This document shows, in pieces, positions 1 to 6,729 of a DNA stretch of 17,519 nucleotides. Below the pieces are notes generated by a model. It had not been told where the DNA came from, ran no database searches, and saw nothing but the letters and a program-made list of their open reading frames with translations. The first letter of the stretch is position 1. Each line of letters opens with the position of its first letter. This stretch comes from RGIG8597 sp045133795 (GTDB lineage Bacteria > Spirochaetota > GWE2-31-10). The DNA lies in NCBI GenBank assembly GCA_045133795.1, contig JBGUUT010000113.1:1-17519 (forward strand). The letters run 5' to 3'. Both the position numbers and the translations under genes were made by a program.

Positions 1-1
1 T

Positions 2-34
2 GTTGAAGTAATTCAAGATTTAGCAGACAAATAG
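2..34 (+). CDS. C-terminal end of an upstream gene (partial)
   Basis: The frame starting at base 2 reads VEVIQDLADK and then a TAG stop, followed 9 bases later by a hairpin terminator. This looks like the last ten codons of a gene that begins before the window. Nothing about its function can be told from ten residues. The support is only the open frame to the edge plus the terminator directly behind it. Confidence 0.45.
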   Translation, partial: VEVIQDLADK

Positions 35-39
35 ATAAT

Positions 40-75
40 AAAAAACGCTCGGAATTATAAAACCGAGCGTTATTA
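40..75. terminator. Bidirectional hairpin terminator
   Basis: A perfect 9-bp stem, aacgctcgg at 44-52 and ccgagcgtt at 63-71, closes a 10-base AT-rich loop. On the plus strand the downstream U-tract is poor (tattacattt). On the minus strand the run of six A at 40-45 becomes a good U-tract, so the hairpin may also stop minus-strand read-through from the right. Confidence 0.6.
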
Positions 76-84
76 CATTTGTAA

Positions 85-399
85 GAGGCAATCAAGAAAG
101 GTTTTCTTTCTGATTATTTAAACCGAAAATCTACGGAGGTGCAAAATATGTTATTGGCAGAATATGATTATGACACAGATATTGCCGTTCAACGAAAAGA
201 AGCATTTAATGATGGATTTTCTGCCGGTGAAGAACGTGGCATAACTATCGGACGTGAGGAAGGTCGCAATGAGGGCATTTCATTGGGAATCACGCAAGCC
301 AAACTTGAAACTGCAAAAGTTTTAAAATCAGCCGGAGTTTCAATTAATCTGATAGTTGACAGTACCGGATTGTCGGTTGAGGAAATAGAGAAATTATAA
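85..399 (+). pseudogene. 5'-truncated Rpn-family nuclease/putative transposase remnant
   Basis: The open frame runs from a TAA at 82-84 to the stop at 397-399. It reads about 20 residues (including LNRKSTEVQNM) before the first ATG at 148, so homology appears to start upstream of any start codon. The stretch MLLAEYDYDTDIAVQ, followed by a region rich in Gly, Glu and Arg and a C-terminal STGLSVEEIEKL, is typical of the C-terminal tail of PD-(D/E)XK nuclease-family transposases (Rpn/transposase_31 type). The catalytic N-terminal nuclease domain, normally about 200 residues, is absent. An internal GGAGG at 135-139, 8 bases before ATG 148, could still allow an 83-residue tail peptide, but there is no sign of function. 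I infer a deletion that joined the tail to an unrelated upstream gene and terminator. Confidence 0.7.
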
Positions 400-522
400 T
401 TAATTATAGCGGTGAGTTTGCAACGCAAACGAACGAAGTATTTCCGTAGGAAAATATCAAGCGAATGCGTTATTATCGATAATAAGTTATTTCGCATGCC
501 GATAATAAGCATAAATTATAAT
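393..522. repeat. Palindrome-rich intergenic block with imperfect inverted ends
   Basis: The outer ends are related inverted sequences (attataat...atagc at 393-410 and gcataaattataat at 509-522). Inside lies the perfect 14-base palindrome tattatcgataata (471-484), within a longer imperfect palindrome spanning 461-494. A related half, cgataataagc, recurs at 500-510. A 67-codon frame crosses this block and the next repeat, but it has no supporting ribosome binding site and its sequence follows the palindromes, so I read this as a non-coding dispersed repeat or MITE-like relic. Copies elsewhere in the genome could not be checked. Confidence 0.45.
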
Positions 523-616
523 GTCATGCTGAACTCGTTTCAGTATCCCCGAAAAGAAGAGATTCCGAAACGAGCCAGCCTGCCTTCAGGCAGGTGGCTG
601 TCAGGTTCGGAATGAC
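523..616. repeat. REP-like nested inverted repeat (hairpin inserted in a hairpin)
   Basis: The left arm, gtcatgctgaactcgtttcag (523-543), pairs with a right arm split in two: gaaacgag at 567-574 and ttcggaatgac at 606-616. The 31 bases between the split halves (575-605) form their own strong hairpin around cctgccttcaggcagg, flanked by agcca and tggct. The arm ending in atgac is characteristic of dispersed extragenic palindromes in many bacteria. The structure suggests a second small palindrome lodged inside the right arm of an older one. Confidence 0.65.
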
Positions 617-626
617 GATTCTTTTC

Positions 627-779
627 AGTCATCCCTCTGATAAGTTTATTTTTGAGATTTGCTAAAATCCAATTTAGTACATTTATAGTTTCATTGTTAA
701 TTTCGCCGTTTATCTTTATGATATGTGTACCGGCGGATAGATTTTTAAGTACATCATAAATGTCAGTTGCTGTCGTATT
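627..779 (-). pseudogene. Remnant of a BspA-like LRR protein N-terminal region
   Basis: On the minus strand an open frame of about 51 codons starts immediately after two TAA stops (780-785) and has no start codon. It contains DVLKNLSAGTHIIKINGEI followed by NNETINVLNWILANLKNK. This matches the layout of the pre-repeat domain of the intact LRR protein in this window (AVEVLKN, LKLVVTGELKSN, then a helix before the first repeats), and it is the style of N-terminal module found before BspA repeats in treponemes. No repeats follow; the frame runs straight into the REP-like hairpin, which may mark the breakpoint. It is a decayed fragment lying just downstream of the HAD hydrolase gene on the same strand. 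Confidence 0.55.
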
Positions 780-797
780 TTATTAAAATATAAGTTT

Positions 798-1391
798 TCA
801 GATTTTCAGCATTTCTGCAAGTTTTTTAAAGTCGTTGACGATTTTTCCGGTGTATTCGACATTTCTTGAGTTAAATAATATCGTGTCCATTCCCAGAGAT
901 TGTGCGGTTTGCAGATTTGCTCTTCTGTCATCAATATAAGTACATTCGCCGGTTTGACAACCGAGCAGGTTTGTTGTGTATTTAAAAATTTGTTCATCCG
1001 GTTTTTTCATTTTTACATCGCCGCTGATTGTTATTACGTCAAAATATTTGTTAATGTCATATTTCTCTCGTAAATACTTGCTCCATTCGCCGGCGTCATT
1101 TGAAAGAAGTGCTAATTTATAATGTTTTTTTGCAGCTTCTGCGAAGTCATAAAAACCTTCGTTTATCTCAACGGAATCAAGATATTCTTTTTCAATTTTT
1201 GCCAAATCATCTTTAAATCCTATTTCTTTGAAAATCTCAAGTGAGGTAATCTCGCCGATACCGGCTTTGTCCCAAATAGGATAAATTTCTTCTACGGGAA
1301 GATTCGGGAAAAAGCCGTTTACATAAGAATAAAAACCGTCGCCGGTATCTTTTAAGATTACGCCGTACATATCAAGAATTATAGTCTTCAT
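798..1391 (-). CDS. HAD-superfamily hydrolase (subfamily IA, YihX-like)
   Basis: This 197-residue protein has the haloacid-dehalogenase core: motif I around ILDMYGV (nucleophile Asp7), motif II LLSND (Ser97), motif III KKPD (Lys130) and motif IV YIDDRRANL (Asp154/Asp155), with a helical cap at about residues 18-85. Family members are cytosolic Mg-dependent phosphatases acting on small phosphorylated metabolites; the substrate cannot be read from sequence. The second Asp of the usual DxD in motif I, the general acid in typical phosphatases, is Tyr9. Some HAD-IA groups such as YihX-type proteins also lack it, so this does not prove loss of activity. It is the last gene of a minus-strand operon, 14 bases after the EEP-fold gene, with GGAG five bases before its ATG. 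Length is normal for the subfamily. Confidence 0.85.
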   Translation of the reverse strand: MKTIILDMYGVILKDTGDGFYSYVNGFFPNLPVEEIYPIWDKAGIGEITSLEIFKEIGFKDDLAKIEKEYLDSVEINEGFYDFAEAAKKHYKLALLSNDAGEWSKYLREKYDINKYFDVITISGDVKMKKPDEQIFKYTTNLLGCQTGECTYIDDRRANLQTAQSLGMDTILFNSRNVEYTGKIVNDFKKLAEMLKI

Positions 1392-1405
1392 TTTTTCTCC
1401 GAAGT

Positions 1406-2269
1406 TTATAAGTCAAATTTCAATATTATAGGATAGTGGTCGCTTACATCAGAAACCATTTTGTCATGTATGGCTTGCAATTTAGGATGTTTCATGGCTT
1501 TTTCGAGTTTTTGATTTACTATTATATAGTCTAAATCTTGTTTTTCCTTTCTATAGATATATGTATAAAAGTTTTCTTGCTTTTCTCTGTAATTTAAGAT
1601 TTTTAATCCTGCTTTTTCTAAGATTTGCAAGGGTGAACTATAGCGAGTTGCATTTAAGTCACCTGTAAGAATTAGGAATGGCTCTGTTTTTTCATTATTA
1701 TAAATATTTGAAATTACATTGAGTATACCTTTTGCCTGTGCGTCTCGTTTCATTTCAGATTTTCCGTCGTCACGAAAACTTGATTTTAAATGAGTTGTAA
1801 CAATACAGAAGTTTTTGCCTTCCGGGGTTTGAAATTGTCCGGTAACACAATCTCGACTGAATTTATATCTGGGATTTCCGGGGTACGGAGTGGGCATATC
1901 TTTGTTTGATTTGTAATTCATTTCGTATATTGACATGATTGCAACATCAATTCCGCGAGGGTCATTACCTTCTATAAGGTAAAAATATTCATACCCGCAA
2001 CGTTTTGCCAAATCACTTAAAACATTCATATTTTCTACTTCACAAAGAGTTACGATGTCGGTTTGGTATTTCTTTATTATTCCGGCGGTTAGGCTCATTT
2101 TATCGTTGTATTCTTCCGTGGATAAAACGGTATCATTTTTTTTAGGTTCTTCGATTGTGTCGAATGCATTTGCAATGTTCCAATGCATGATTGATAAAGA
2201 CTCAGCATAAGCTGAAGTAAGGAATACAAATGCGATAAGTAATGACAGAAAAAGTTGTTTTAATTTCAT
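1406..2269 (-). CDS. Exported endonuclease/exonuclease/phosphatase (EEP) family protein
   Basis: This 287-residue protein begins with a classic signal peptide: Lys at 2 and 4, a hydrophobic core through residue 19, and a likely cleavage after Ala22 in SAYA-ES. The mature part carries the DNase I-like EEP catalytic set: HWN (Asn31), CEVE (Glu77/79), RGIDVAI (about 105-111), THLKS (His160), GDLNA (Asp204, Asn206), LDYIIV (Asp247) and SDHYPI (Asp277, His278). The fold cleaves phosphodiester or phosphomonoester bonds in DNA, RNA or phosphorylated lipids using a divalent metal; which of these applies is open. The signal peptide places it in the periplasm or outside the cell, where an extracellular nuclease is the simplest reading. 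Its ATG overlaps the stop of the NUDIX gene by 4 bp (ATGA), so translation is probably coupled. Confidence 0.85.
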   Translation of the reverse strand: MKLKQLFLSLLIAFVFLTSAYAESLSIMHWNIANAFDTIEEPKKNDTVLSTEEYNDKMSLTAGIIKKYQTDIVTLCEVENMNVLSDLAKRCGYEYFYLIEGNDPRGIDVAIMSIYEMNYKSNKDMPTPYPGNPRYKFSRDCVTGQFQTPEGKNFCIVTTHLKSSFRDDGKSEMKRDAQAKGILNVISNIYNNEKTEPFLILTGDLNATRYSSPLQILEKAGLKILNYREKQENFYTYIYRKEKQDLDYIIVNQKLEKAMKHPKLQAIHDKMVSDVSDHYPIILKFDL

Positions 2270-2835
2270 TTTAAATCTCCGTGTTCCGTAAGATAATTTT
2301 TTGCAAGAAGTATGGAAAGAAGAGCGACGGAATTTTGAATCAATTCATTGTCACAGTCCGGAGTCTTCAAAATCTTATCTAAAGGGATTAATTCTGTTTC
2401 GATTTCTTCGGTTTCATCAAAGTTTGTTTGTGTGATTTTTTCGCAGTCTGTAGCCAAAAAAAAGTGACAAACATTGTCTTGAATTGCCGGATTTACATTT
2501 ATTGATTTCAACAGAATGACGTTTTTTGAAACATAACCGGTTTCTTCGGCAAGTTCTCGTATTACGGCGTCTTTTGGATCTTCGCCGTCTTCTATCATTC
2601 CGGCAGGAACTTCCAATGTGACCAGATTTTTTCCCAATCTGTGTTGACGTACCATTATTACTTGGTTGTCTTTTGTTATAGCAAAAGCATTTACCCAGTC
2701 ATTCATTTTTAAAGTATAAAATGTATGGGAAATATTTTTGGATTTCAGAGTACATTCTTTTGCATTTACGGTTGTGATGTGACAGGAAAATACATCTTTT
2801 TCGCTGTTTACAGACCATATTTTATTATTATCCAT
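2266..2835 (-). CDS. NUDIX hydrolase, ADP-ribose pyrophosphatase-like
   Basis: This 189-residue protein holds a perfect Nudix box (GX5EX7REUXEEXGU) at residues 79-101, from GMIEDGE through RELAEETGY, preceded by EVPAG as in ADP-ribose and nucleotide-sugar pyrophosphatases. Such enzymes hydrolyse a nucleoside diphosphate linked to another moiety, using Mg bound by the Glu residues of the box. An RQHRLG motif at about 64-69 also fits the ADP-ribose pyrophosphatase group, but the substrate is inferred. It is the first gene of a three-gene minus-strand operon and overlaps the next start by 4 bp. The ribosome binding site before its ATG is weak (only GAG six to seven bases upstream). Confidence 0.88.
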   Translation of the reverse strand: MDNNKIWSVNSEKDVFSCHITTVNAKECTLKSKNISHTFYTLKMNDWVNAFAITKDNQVIMVRQHRLGKNLVTLEVPAGMIEDGEDPKDAVIRELAEETGYVSKNVILLKSINVNPAIQDNVCHFFLATDCEKITQTNFDETEEIETELIPLDKILKTPDCDNELIQNSVALLSILLAKNYLTEHGDLK

Positions 2836-3022
2836 ATTTTTCTCGTTTATTTATCAAAAAATAATTGCAAATAATACAATAGTTACTGTTTAAATCAAAT
2901 ATTATGAAATATTATATTATAATATGTAAAAATATTCTGTAATATAAATTACGAAATTGATAATGTTTTAATTTTACATTGTCGATAAAGCTAAAAGTAA
3001 GATTGAAGGTTAGAGGTTAGAT
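2836..3022. promoter_or_regulatory. Divergent intergenic region, AT-rich
   Basis: These 187 bases separate the minus-strand NUDIX operon from the plus-strand adenosine deaminase gene and must contain both promoters. The stretch around 2901-2930 is almost pure A/T and contains TATAAT-like hexamers on both strands (2918-2923 plus, 2911-2916 minus). I could not pair either with a convincing -35 at normal spacing, so no exact promoter is called. An AGAGG at 3012-3016, six bases before ATG 3023, is the deaminase ribosome binding site. Confidence 0.35.
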
Positions 3023-4054
3023 ATGACTAAAGAAGATTTTTATGACAAGTTTAGAAATATTCCGAAAGCGGAACTTCACCTTCATGCGGAAGGTATGGTG
3101 AGTTACGATACCGTGCTTTTTCTTTTTGAAAGAGCTTATCCGGAAAAAAAATATACAAAGAATGATATAGAGAATTTATTTAAGTTTAAAGATTTTTCCG
3201 ATTTTATTTCTGCTTTTATATCAATACAGCAGCTTTTTACCGTTGAGGATTTTCCGTTGTTGGTAAGAGATATGGAAAAATATTTCCTACGAAACGGAAT
3301 TGTTTACGCAGAAGTTTTTATAGCTCCTACATCTTTTATTCGTGCCGGAATGGATTTTTTTAAGATAATGGATACAATGGTCTGCGGATGCCGTGAAATG
3401 AAGAAAAATCACGGGATTGAGATTCGGTATTTGATAGATGTTTCCAGAGGTTTCGGGGTAGAAAATGCTCTAAATAATTTAGATTTAACAATAAAATTGA
3501 GAAAAAAATATCCTGAAGTTATAGGTATAGGTTTGGGCGGAGATGAAAATAAAGGGCCGGCCGGAGAATTTGTTCCTGTATTTAAAAAGGCTGAAGATGC
3601 AGGATTGAAGCTTGTGGCTCATGCCGGGGAAGTTGTAGGAGCACAGTCGATTGAAGATGCCGTAAAATTGCTTAATGTATCGAGAATCGGACATGGGATT
3701 TCCAGTATTTTCAGTGAAAAAGTACAAAAACTTCTTTGTGAAAAGAATGTTGCTTTGGAGTGTTGTCCTACCAGTAATGTGTTTACAAAGCATTATGTAG
3801 ATAAAATAGAGAATCATCCTATAAAGCCGTTGTATGAAAAAGGTGTTCCCGTAACATTAAATTCAGATGACCCAACTTTTTTCGGTGTAGAATTGTTGGA
3901 CGAATTTTATAAATTGTATGAATGTTTAGGATTTTCTCCGGAAGATTTAAGAAAGCTTATTTATAATAGTTTTGAGTATAGTTTTCTGATGCCGGAGCAG
4001 AAAAAAGAATATTTAAATGCGGTTTCAAATCATTGGCAGGCTTTATTTTCGTGA
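3023..4054 (+). CDS. add: Adenosine deaminase family protein
   Basis: This 343-residue protein belongs to the metal-dependent adenosine/adenine deaminase family, a TIM-barrel hydrolase that turns adenosine into inosine plus ammonia in purine salvage. The zinc and catalytic residues are all present: HLHAEG (His19, His21), GLGGDE at about 171-176, VAHAGE (His200, Glu203), IGHGI (His224) and NSDDP (Asp282, Asp283). Length matches the roughly 340 residues of bacterial Add. The usual Leu in HLHLEG is Ala22, a mild departure, and related subfamilies (adenine deaminase, aminofutalosine deaminase) share the same core, so the exact purine is not certain. It is probably transcribed alone: a separate promoter for the next operon begins 17 bases after its stop. 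Confidence 0.87.
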   Translation: MTKEDFYDKFRNIPKAELHLHAEGMVSYDTVLFLFERAYPEKKYTKNDIENLFKFKDFSDFISAFISIQQLFTVEDFPLLVRDMEKYFLRNGIVYAEVFIAPTSFIRAGMDFFKIMDTMVCGCREMKKNHGIEIRYLIDVSRGFGVENALNNLDLTIKLRKKYPEVIGIGLGGDENKGPAGEFVPVFKKAEDAGLKLVAHAGEVVGAQSIEDAVKLLNVSRIGHGISSIFSEKVQKLLCEKNVALECCPTSNVFTKHYVDKIENHPIKPLYEKGVPVTLNSDDPTFFGVELLDEFYKLYECLGFSPEDLRKLIYNSFEYSFLMPEQKKEYLNAVSNHWQALFS

Positions 4055-4070
4055 AAGCCGGAAATGAAAC

Positions 4071-4099
4071 TTGCTTTTTTTTAACTAATCTAGTATTAT
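4071..4099 (+). promoter_or_regulatory. Sigma70-type promoter of the tetR-acc-fabD operon
   Basis: TTGCTT at 4071-4076 and TATTAT at 4094-4099 are separated by exactly 17 bases. Transcription would start near 4106 and give a leader of about 50 bases before the TTG start of the TetR gene. It lies directly after the deaminase stop and is the only promoter-like pair I find before the operon. Confidence 0.6.
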
Positions 4100-4119
4100 G
4101 CAGTGTTTTTTTACAAAAA

Positions 4120-4135
4120 CGGTACCGGAAACGGT
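4120..4135 (+). promoter_or_regulatory. Candidate operator or leader hairpin
   Basis: The perfect 8-base palindrome cggtaccg (4120-4127) lies about 15 bases after the predicted transcription start. It overlaps accg-gaaa-cggt (4124-4135), a short inverted repeat whose loop is a GNRA tetraloop sequence. G+C-rich palindromes stand out in this AT-rich gap. Being next to a TetR gene it could be its operator, although TetR sites are usually longer. This is inference from position. Confidence 0.35.
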
Positions 4136-4156
4136 CTCTATTGACAGGAGTTTCTT

Positions 4157-4819
4157 TTGCCGACAAAAACTTTCGTGTCGTTAAATAATAAAAAACAAGA
4201 TTTGATTTTTCAGGTCGCATTGCAGGAGTTTGCCGATTGCGGTTATACTCAAGCATCAACGAATACGATTTGTAAGAAAGCTGGGATCTCGAAAGGCTCT
4301 ATGTTCCAGTATTTCCCTAATAAGGAAGATCTTTTTGTGTTCGTAATAAGACGTGCATTAAAAGAAATTACTTATATGTATAAAATAGAAAACATTATTT
4401 ATAATGATTCTATGGAATTAAAGGATATTTTTATTAGTGCATGTTCCCAGATGATTCGGTTCTATGAGAAATTACCGAACCATTACCGTCTTTATCTGAG
4501 GGTAAATTATGAGATTGACTACCCGGATTGGAGAACGATTCGGCGTTATGTTAATAGGCATGTTACAGCCGTGACTACAAAATTTGTGGAAATCGGTAAA
4601 AAAAAGTCAATTATCAGAGATGACGTTCGTTCTGATTTGGCATTATTTTTTATTAATAATATGCTTTTCCGTTTGGTGGAACTCTTTTTTATTCCAGGTT
4701 TGGATTCGTCCTTAAATGTAGGACAGAATTTAGAATCTCGCAAAAATTTGTTGGAAAGTGTTTATACAATGCTTTTACAAGGAATGGGCGGAGGTACAAA
4801 CGGGAATGATTCGATTTAA
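4157..4819 (+). CDS. TetR/AcrR-family transcriptional regulator
   Basis: This 220-residue protein has a TetR N-terminal DNA-binding domain: residues 11-60 include the helix-turn-helix (about 31-53) with ICKKAGISKGSMFQYFPNKEDLF, the family signature. The C-terminal two thirds are helical and variable, as expected for the ligand-binding and dimerisation domain. I use the TTG start at 4157 because AGGAG at 4146-4150 lies six bases upstream and the family motif begins at the usual distance. It is the first gene of an operon with four acetyl-CoA carboxylase genes and fabD, 23 bases before the likely accB start. That position suggests it senses a fatty-acid-related ligand and controls this operon, itself included. 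This is inference; TetR regulators of lipid synthesis are well known, but the ligand here is not visible. Confidence 0.85.
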   Translation: MPTKTFVSLNNKKQDLIFQVALQEFADCGYTQASTNTICKKAGISKGSMFQYFPNKEDLFVFVIRRALKEITYMYKIENIIYNDSMELKDIFISACSQMIRFYEKLPNHYRLYLRVNYEIDYPDWRTIRRYVNRHVTAVTTKFVEIGKKKSIIRDDVRSDLALFFINNMLFRLVELFFIPGLDSSLNVGQNLESRKNLLESVYTMLLQGMGGGTNGNDSI

Positions 4820-4842
4820 TGAATTTTCTCAGGAGGAAAAAA

Positions 4843-5349
4843 TTGAAAGAAATTAATTTTGAAAAAATGTTTGATTCTATGAAAAAAAACGACATCAGCG
4901 AAGTGATTATTAAAAACGGAAAAGATGTTTTTGAATTTCGTCGCGGCGGTTATAAACAAGTTGCAGCTCCTGTAGCGGCAGCACCGGCAATAGCTGTTGC
5001 GGCTCCGGCGGCGGTAAGTGCAGTTCCGACAGTAGCAGTTGCAGCTGAAACAGTTGCAGAAAGTGCTCCTGCGGCAAGTGCTGCTCCTAGTGTTGCTGCA
5101 CCAAGTAATCTTTATGAAGTAAAATCACCGTTAGTAGGTACTTATTATGCGTCTTCTAAACCGGGTGCTCCGGCATTTGTAGAAGTTGGTGTGAAAGTTA
5201 CAAAAGGTCAAAAGCTTTGTATTGTAGAAGCTATGAAAAATTTCAATGAAATAGAATGTGAAGTTAACGGTGTTGTTCGCGAAGTTTTGTTGAAAGACGG
5301 GGATTTGGTTGAATACGGAAAAGTTCTGTTCAGAATAGAAAAAGAATAA
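4843..5349 (+). CDS. accB: Biotin carboxyl carrier protein of acetyl-CoA carboxylase
   Basis: AccB carries the biotin that shuttles CO2 between biotin carboxylase (AccC) and carboxyltransferase (AccA/AccD). From the start chosen here it has 168 residues: a short N-terminal domain (1-35), an Ala/Pro/Val-rich flexible linker (about 40-87) and a C-terminal biotinyl domain with VEAMKNFNEIE, where Lys132 is the biotinylation site. An upstream in-frame ATG at 4819 overlaps the TetR stop. However, AGGAGG at 4831-4836 lies six bases before the in-frame TTG at 4843 and inside the longer version, so TTG 4843 is the better start and gives a normal N-terminus (KEINFEKMFDSM). The residue after the biotinyl Lys is Asn, where Met or Leu is usual. 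It is followed 14 bases later by accC. Confidence 0.92.
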   Translation: MKEINFEKMFDSMKKNDISEVIIKNGKDVFEFRRGGYKQVAAPVAAAPAIAVAAPAAVSAVPTVAVAAETVAESAPAASAAPSVAAPSNLYEVKSPLVGTYYASSKPGAPAFVEVGVKVTKGQKLCIVEAMKNFNEIECEVNGVVREVLLKDGDLVEYGKVLFRIEKE

Positions 5350-5363
5350 TCGGGAAGGACGAA

Positions 5364-6716
5364 ATGATAAAGAAGGTTTTAATTGCAAACCGAGGTGAAA
5401 TTGCTGTTAGAATTATCAGAGCAGCAAAAGAATTGGGAATCCGGACTGTAGCTGTTTATTCTGAAGCAGATAAAAATTCTCTTCATGTAAAATTGGCCGA
5501 CCAAGCAGTTTGTATCGGTCCTGCATTAAGTTCAAAAAGTTATTTAGCTTACCAAAATTTATTAGGTGCTGCAGAAGCTACAAAGGCAGATGCGATTCAT
5601 CCGGGATATGGTTTTCTTTCGGAAAATGCGGATTTTGCTGATGCATGTGAAGCTTTGGGAATAAAATTTATTGGACCGAGCAGTAAAGCTATTCTTTCGT
5701 TAGGTGATAAAGCTACGGCACGTAAAACAATGCGTGAAGCCGGAGTTCCGATTACGCCGGGAAGTAAAGATATTATTGCTTCTGAAAATGAAGCATTAAA
5801 AGCCGCTAAAGAAATCGGTTATCCGGTAATTATTAAAGCAAGTGCCGGCGGTGGCGGAAAGGGTATGCGTATTGCACATAATGAGGATGAATTAATTGAC
5901 AGTTATTTGATGGCTTCTAATGAAGCAAAAGCTTCTTTTAATAATCCTGATGTATACATGGAACGTTATATTGAAGATCCGCGACATATTGAAGTGCAGA
6001 TTTTAGGAGACCAACACGGAAATGTTGTTCATTTATTTGAACGAGATTGTTCTCTTCAGCGTCGTCATCAAAAACTGCTTGAAGAAGCACCGTCTCCGAC
6101 ATTAGATGCTGAGACCAGAAGAAAAATGGGGGAAGCTGCCGTAAAAGCGGCTAAAGCTGCAAATTATTCTTCTGCCGGAACTATTGAGTTTATAATGACT
6201 CCTAAAGGTGAGTTCTTTTTCATGGAAATGAATACGAGAATTCAGGTTGAGCACCCTGTAACGGAAATGATTTCAGGTCAAGACTTGATAAAAGAACAAT
6301 TTAGAATTGCTTCCGGAGAACCGTTGTCTTTTAAACAGGAAGATTTATATGTAAACGGTCATTCAATAGAATGTCGTATTAATGCAGAAGATTCAGAAAA
6401 GAATTTTATGCCTTGTCCGGGAAAAGTAACAAAATATATTGTTCCGGGTGGAAATGGTATTCGTGTTGATTCGGCTGTTTATGAAGGATATACGATTCTT
6501 CCTTTCTATGACAGTATGATAGCAAAATTAATTGTTCACGGAAAAAACCGTCAGGAAGCTATCGAGAAAATGAAAAGAGCATTAGGTGAATTCGTTATTG
6601 AAGGTGTAAAAACGACTATTCCGTTCCATCAAAGAATTCTTGAAGACAGTGATTTTCTTGCGGGAAATATTACAACTCATTTTATTGAGAAAAAATTTGG
6701 TAATGAGAAGAAATAA
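5364..6716 (+). CDS. accC: Biotin carboxylase subunit of acetyl-CoA carboxylase
   Basis: AccC uses ATP and bicarbonate to carboxylate the biotin on AccB, the first half-reaction of malonyl-CoA synthesis. At 450 residues it matches the family. The N-terminal domain starts KVLIANRGEIAVRII. The ATP-grasp part shows the glycine-rich KASAGGGGKGM (about 160-170), HIEVQILGD and ERDCSLQRRHQKLLEEAPSP (about 228-248). The metal and bicarbonate site is MEMNTRIQVEHPVTE (about 286-300). The C-terminal biotin_carb_C domain follows. No key residue appears missing. A GGAAGG lies five bases before ATG 5364, and accD begins 13 bases after the stop. Pyruvate or propionyl-CoA carboxylase subunits look similar, but the accB and accD/accA neighbours settle the assignment. 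Confidence 0.96.
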   Translation: MIKKVLIANRGEIAVRIIRAAKELGIRTVAVYSEADKNSLHVKLADQAVCIGPALSSKSYLAYQNLLGAAEATKADAIHPGYGFLSENADFADACEALGIKFIGPSSKAILSLGDKATARKTMREAGVPITPGSKDIIASENEALKAAKEIGYPVIIKASAGGGGKGMRIAHNEDELIDSYLMASNEAKASFNNPDVYMERYIEDPRHIEVQILGDQHGNVVHLFERDCSLQRRHQKLLEEAPSPTLDAETRRKMGEAAVKAAKAANYSSAGTIEFIMTPKGEFFFMEMNTRIQVEHPVTEMISGQDLIKEQFRIASGEPLSFKQEDLYVNGHSIECRINAEDSEKNFMPCPGKVTKYIVPGGNGIRVDSAVYEGYTILPFYDSMIAKLIVHGKNRQEAIEKMKRALGEFVIEGVKTTIPFHQRILEDSDFLAGNITTHFIEKKFGNEKK

Positions 6717-6729
6717 GGGGGAGTAATAT

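Noticed and set aside
412..615. A 67-residue plus-strand ORF
   Set aside because: It has no usable ribosome binding site and its whole length is made of the palindromic block and the REP-like hairpin, so the frame is a by-product of repeat DNA.
806..997. Second minus-strand ORF within the HAD gene
   Set aside because: It is an alternative frame of the HAD gene, whose motifs III and IV lie in the main frame at this place.
5131..5388. Minus-strand ORFs of 60-110 codons inside the acc, fabD, gmd, manC and glyS genes
   Set aside because: They are antisense shadows of strongly conserved genes, rich in Phe/Leu/Ser/Tyr from reversed codons, and lack ribosome binding sites.
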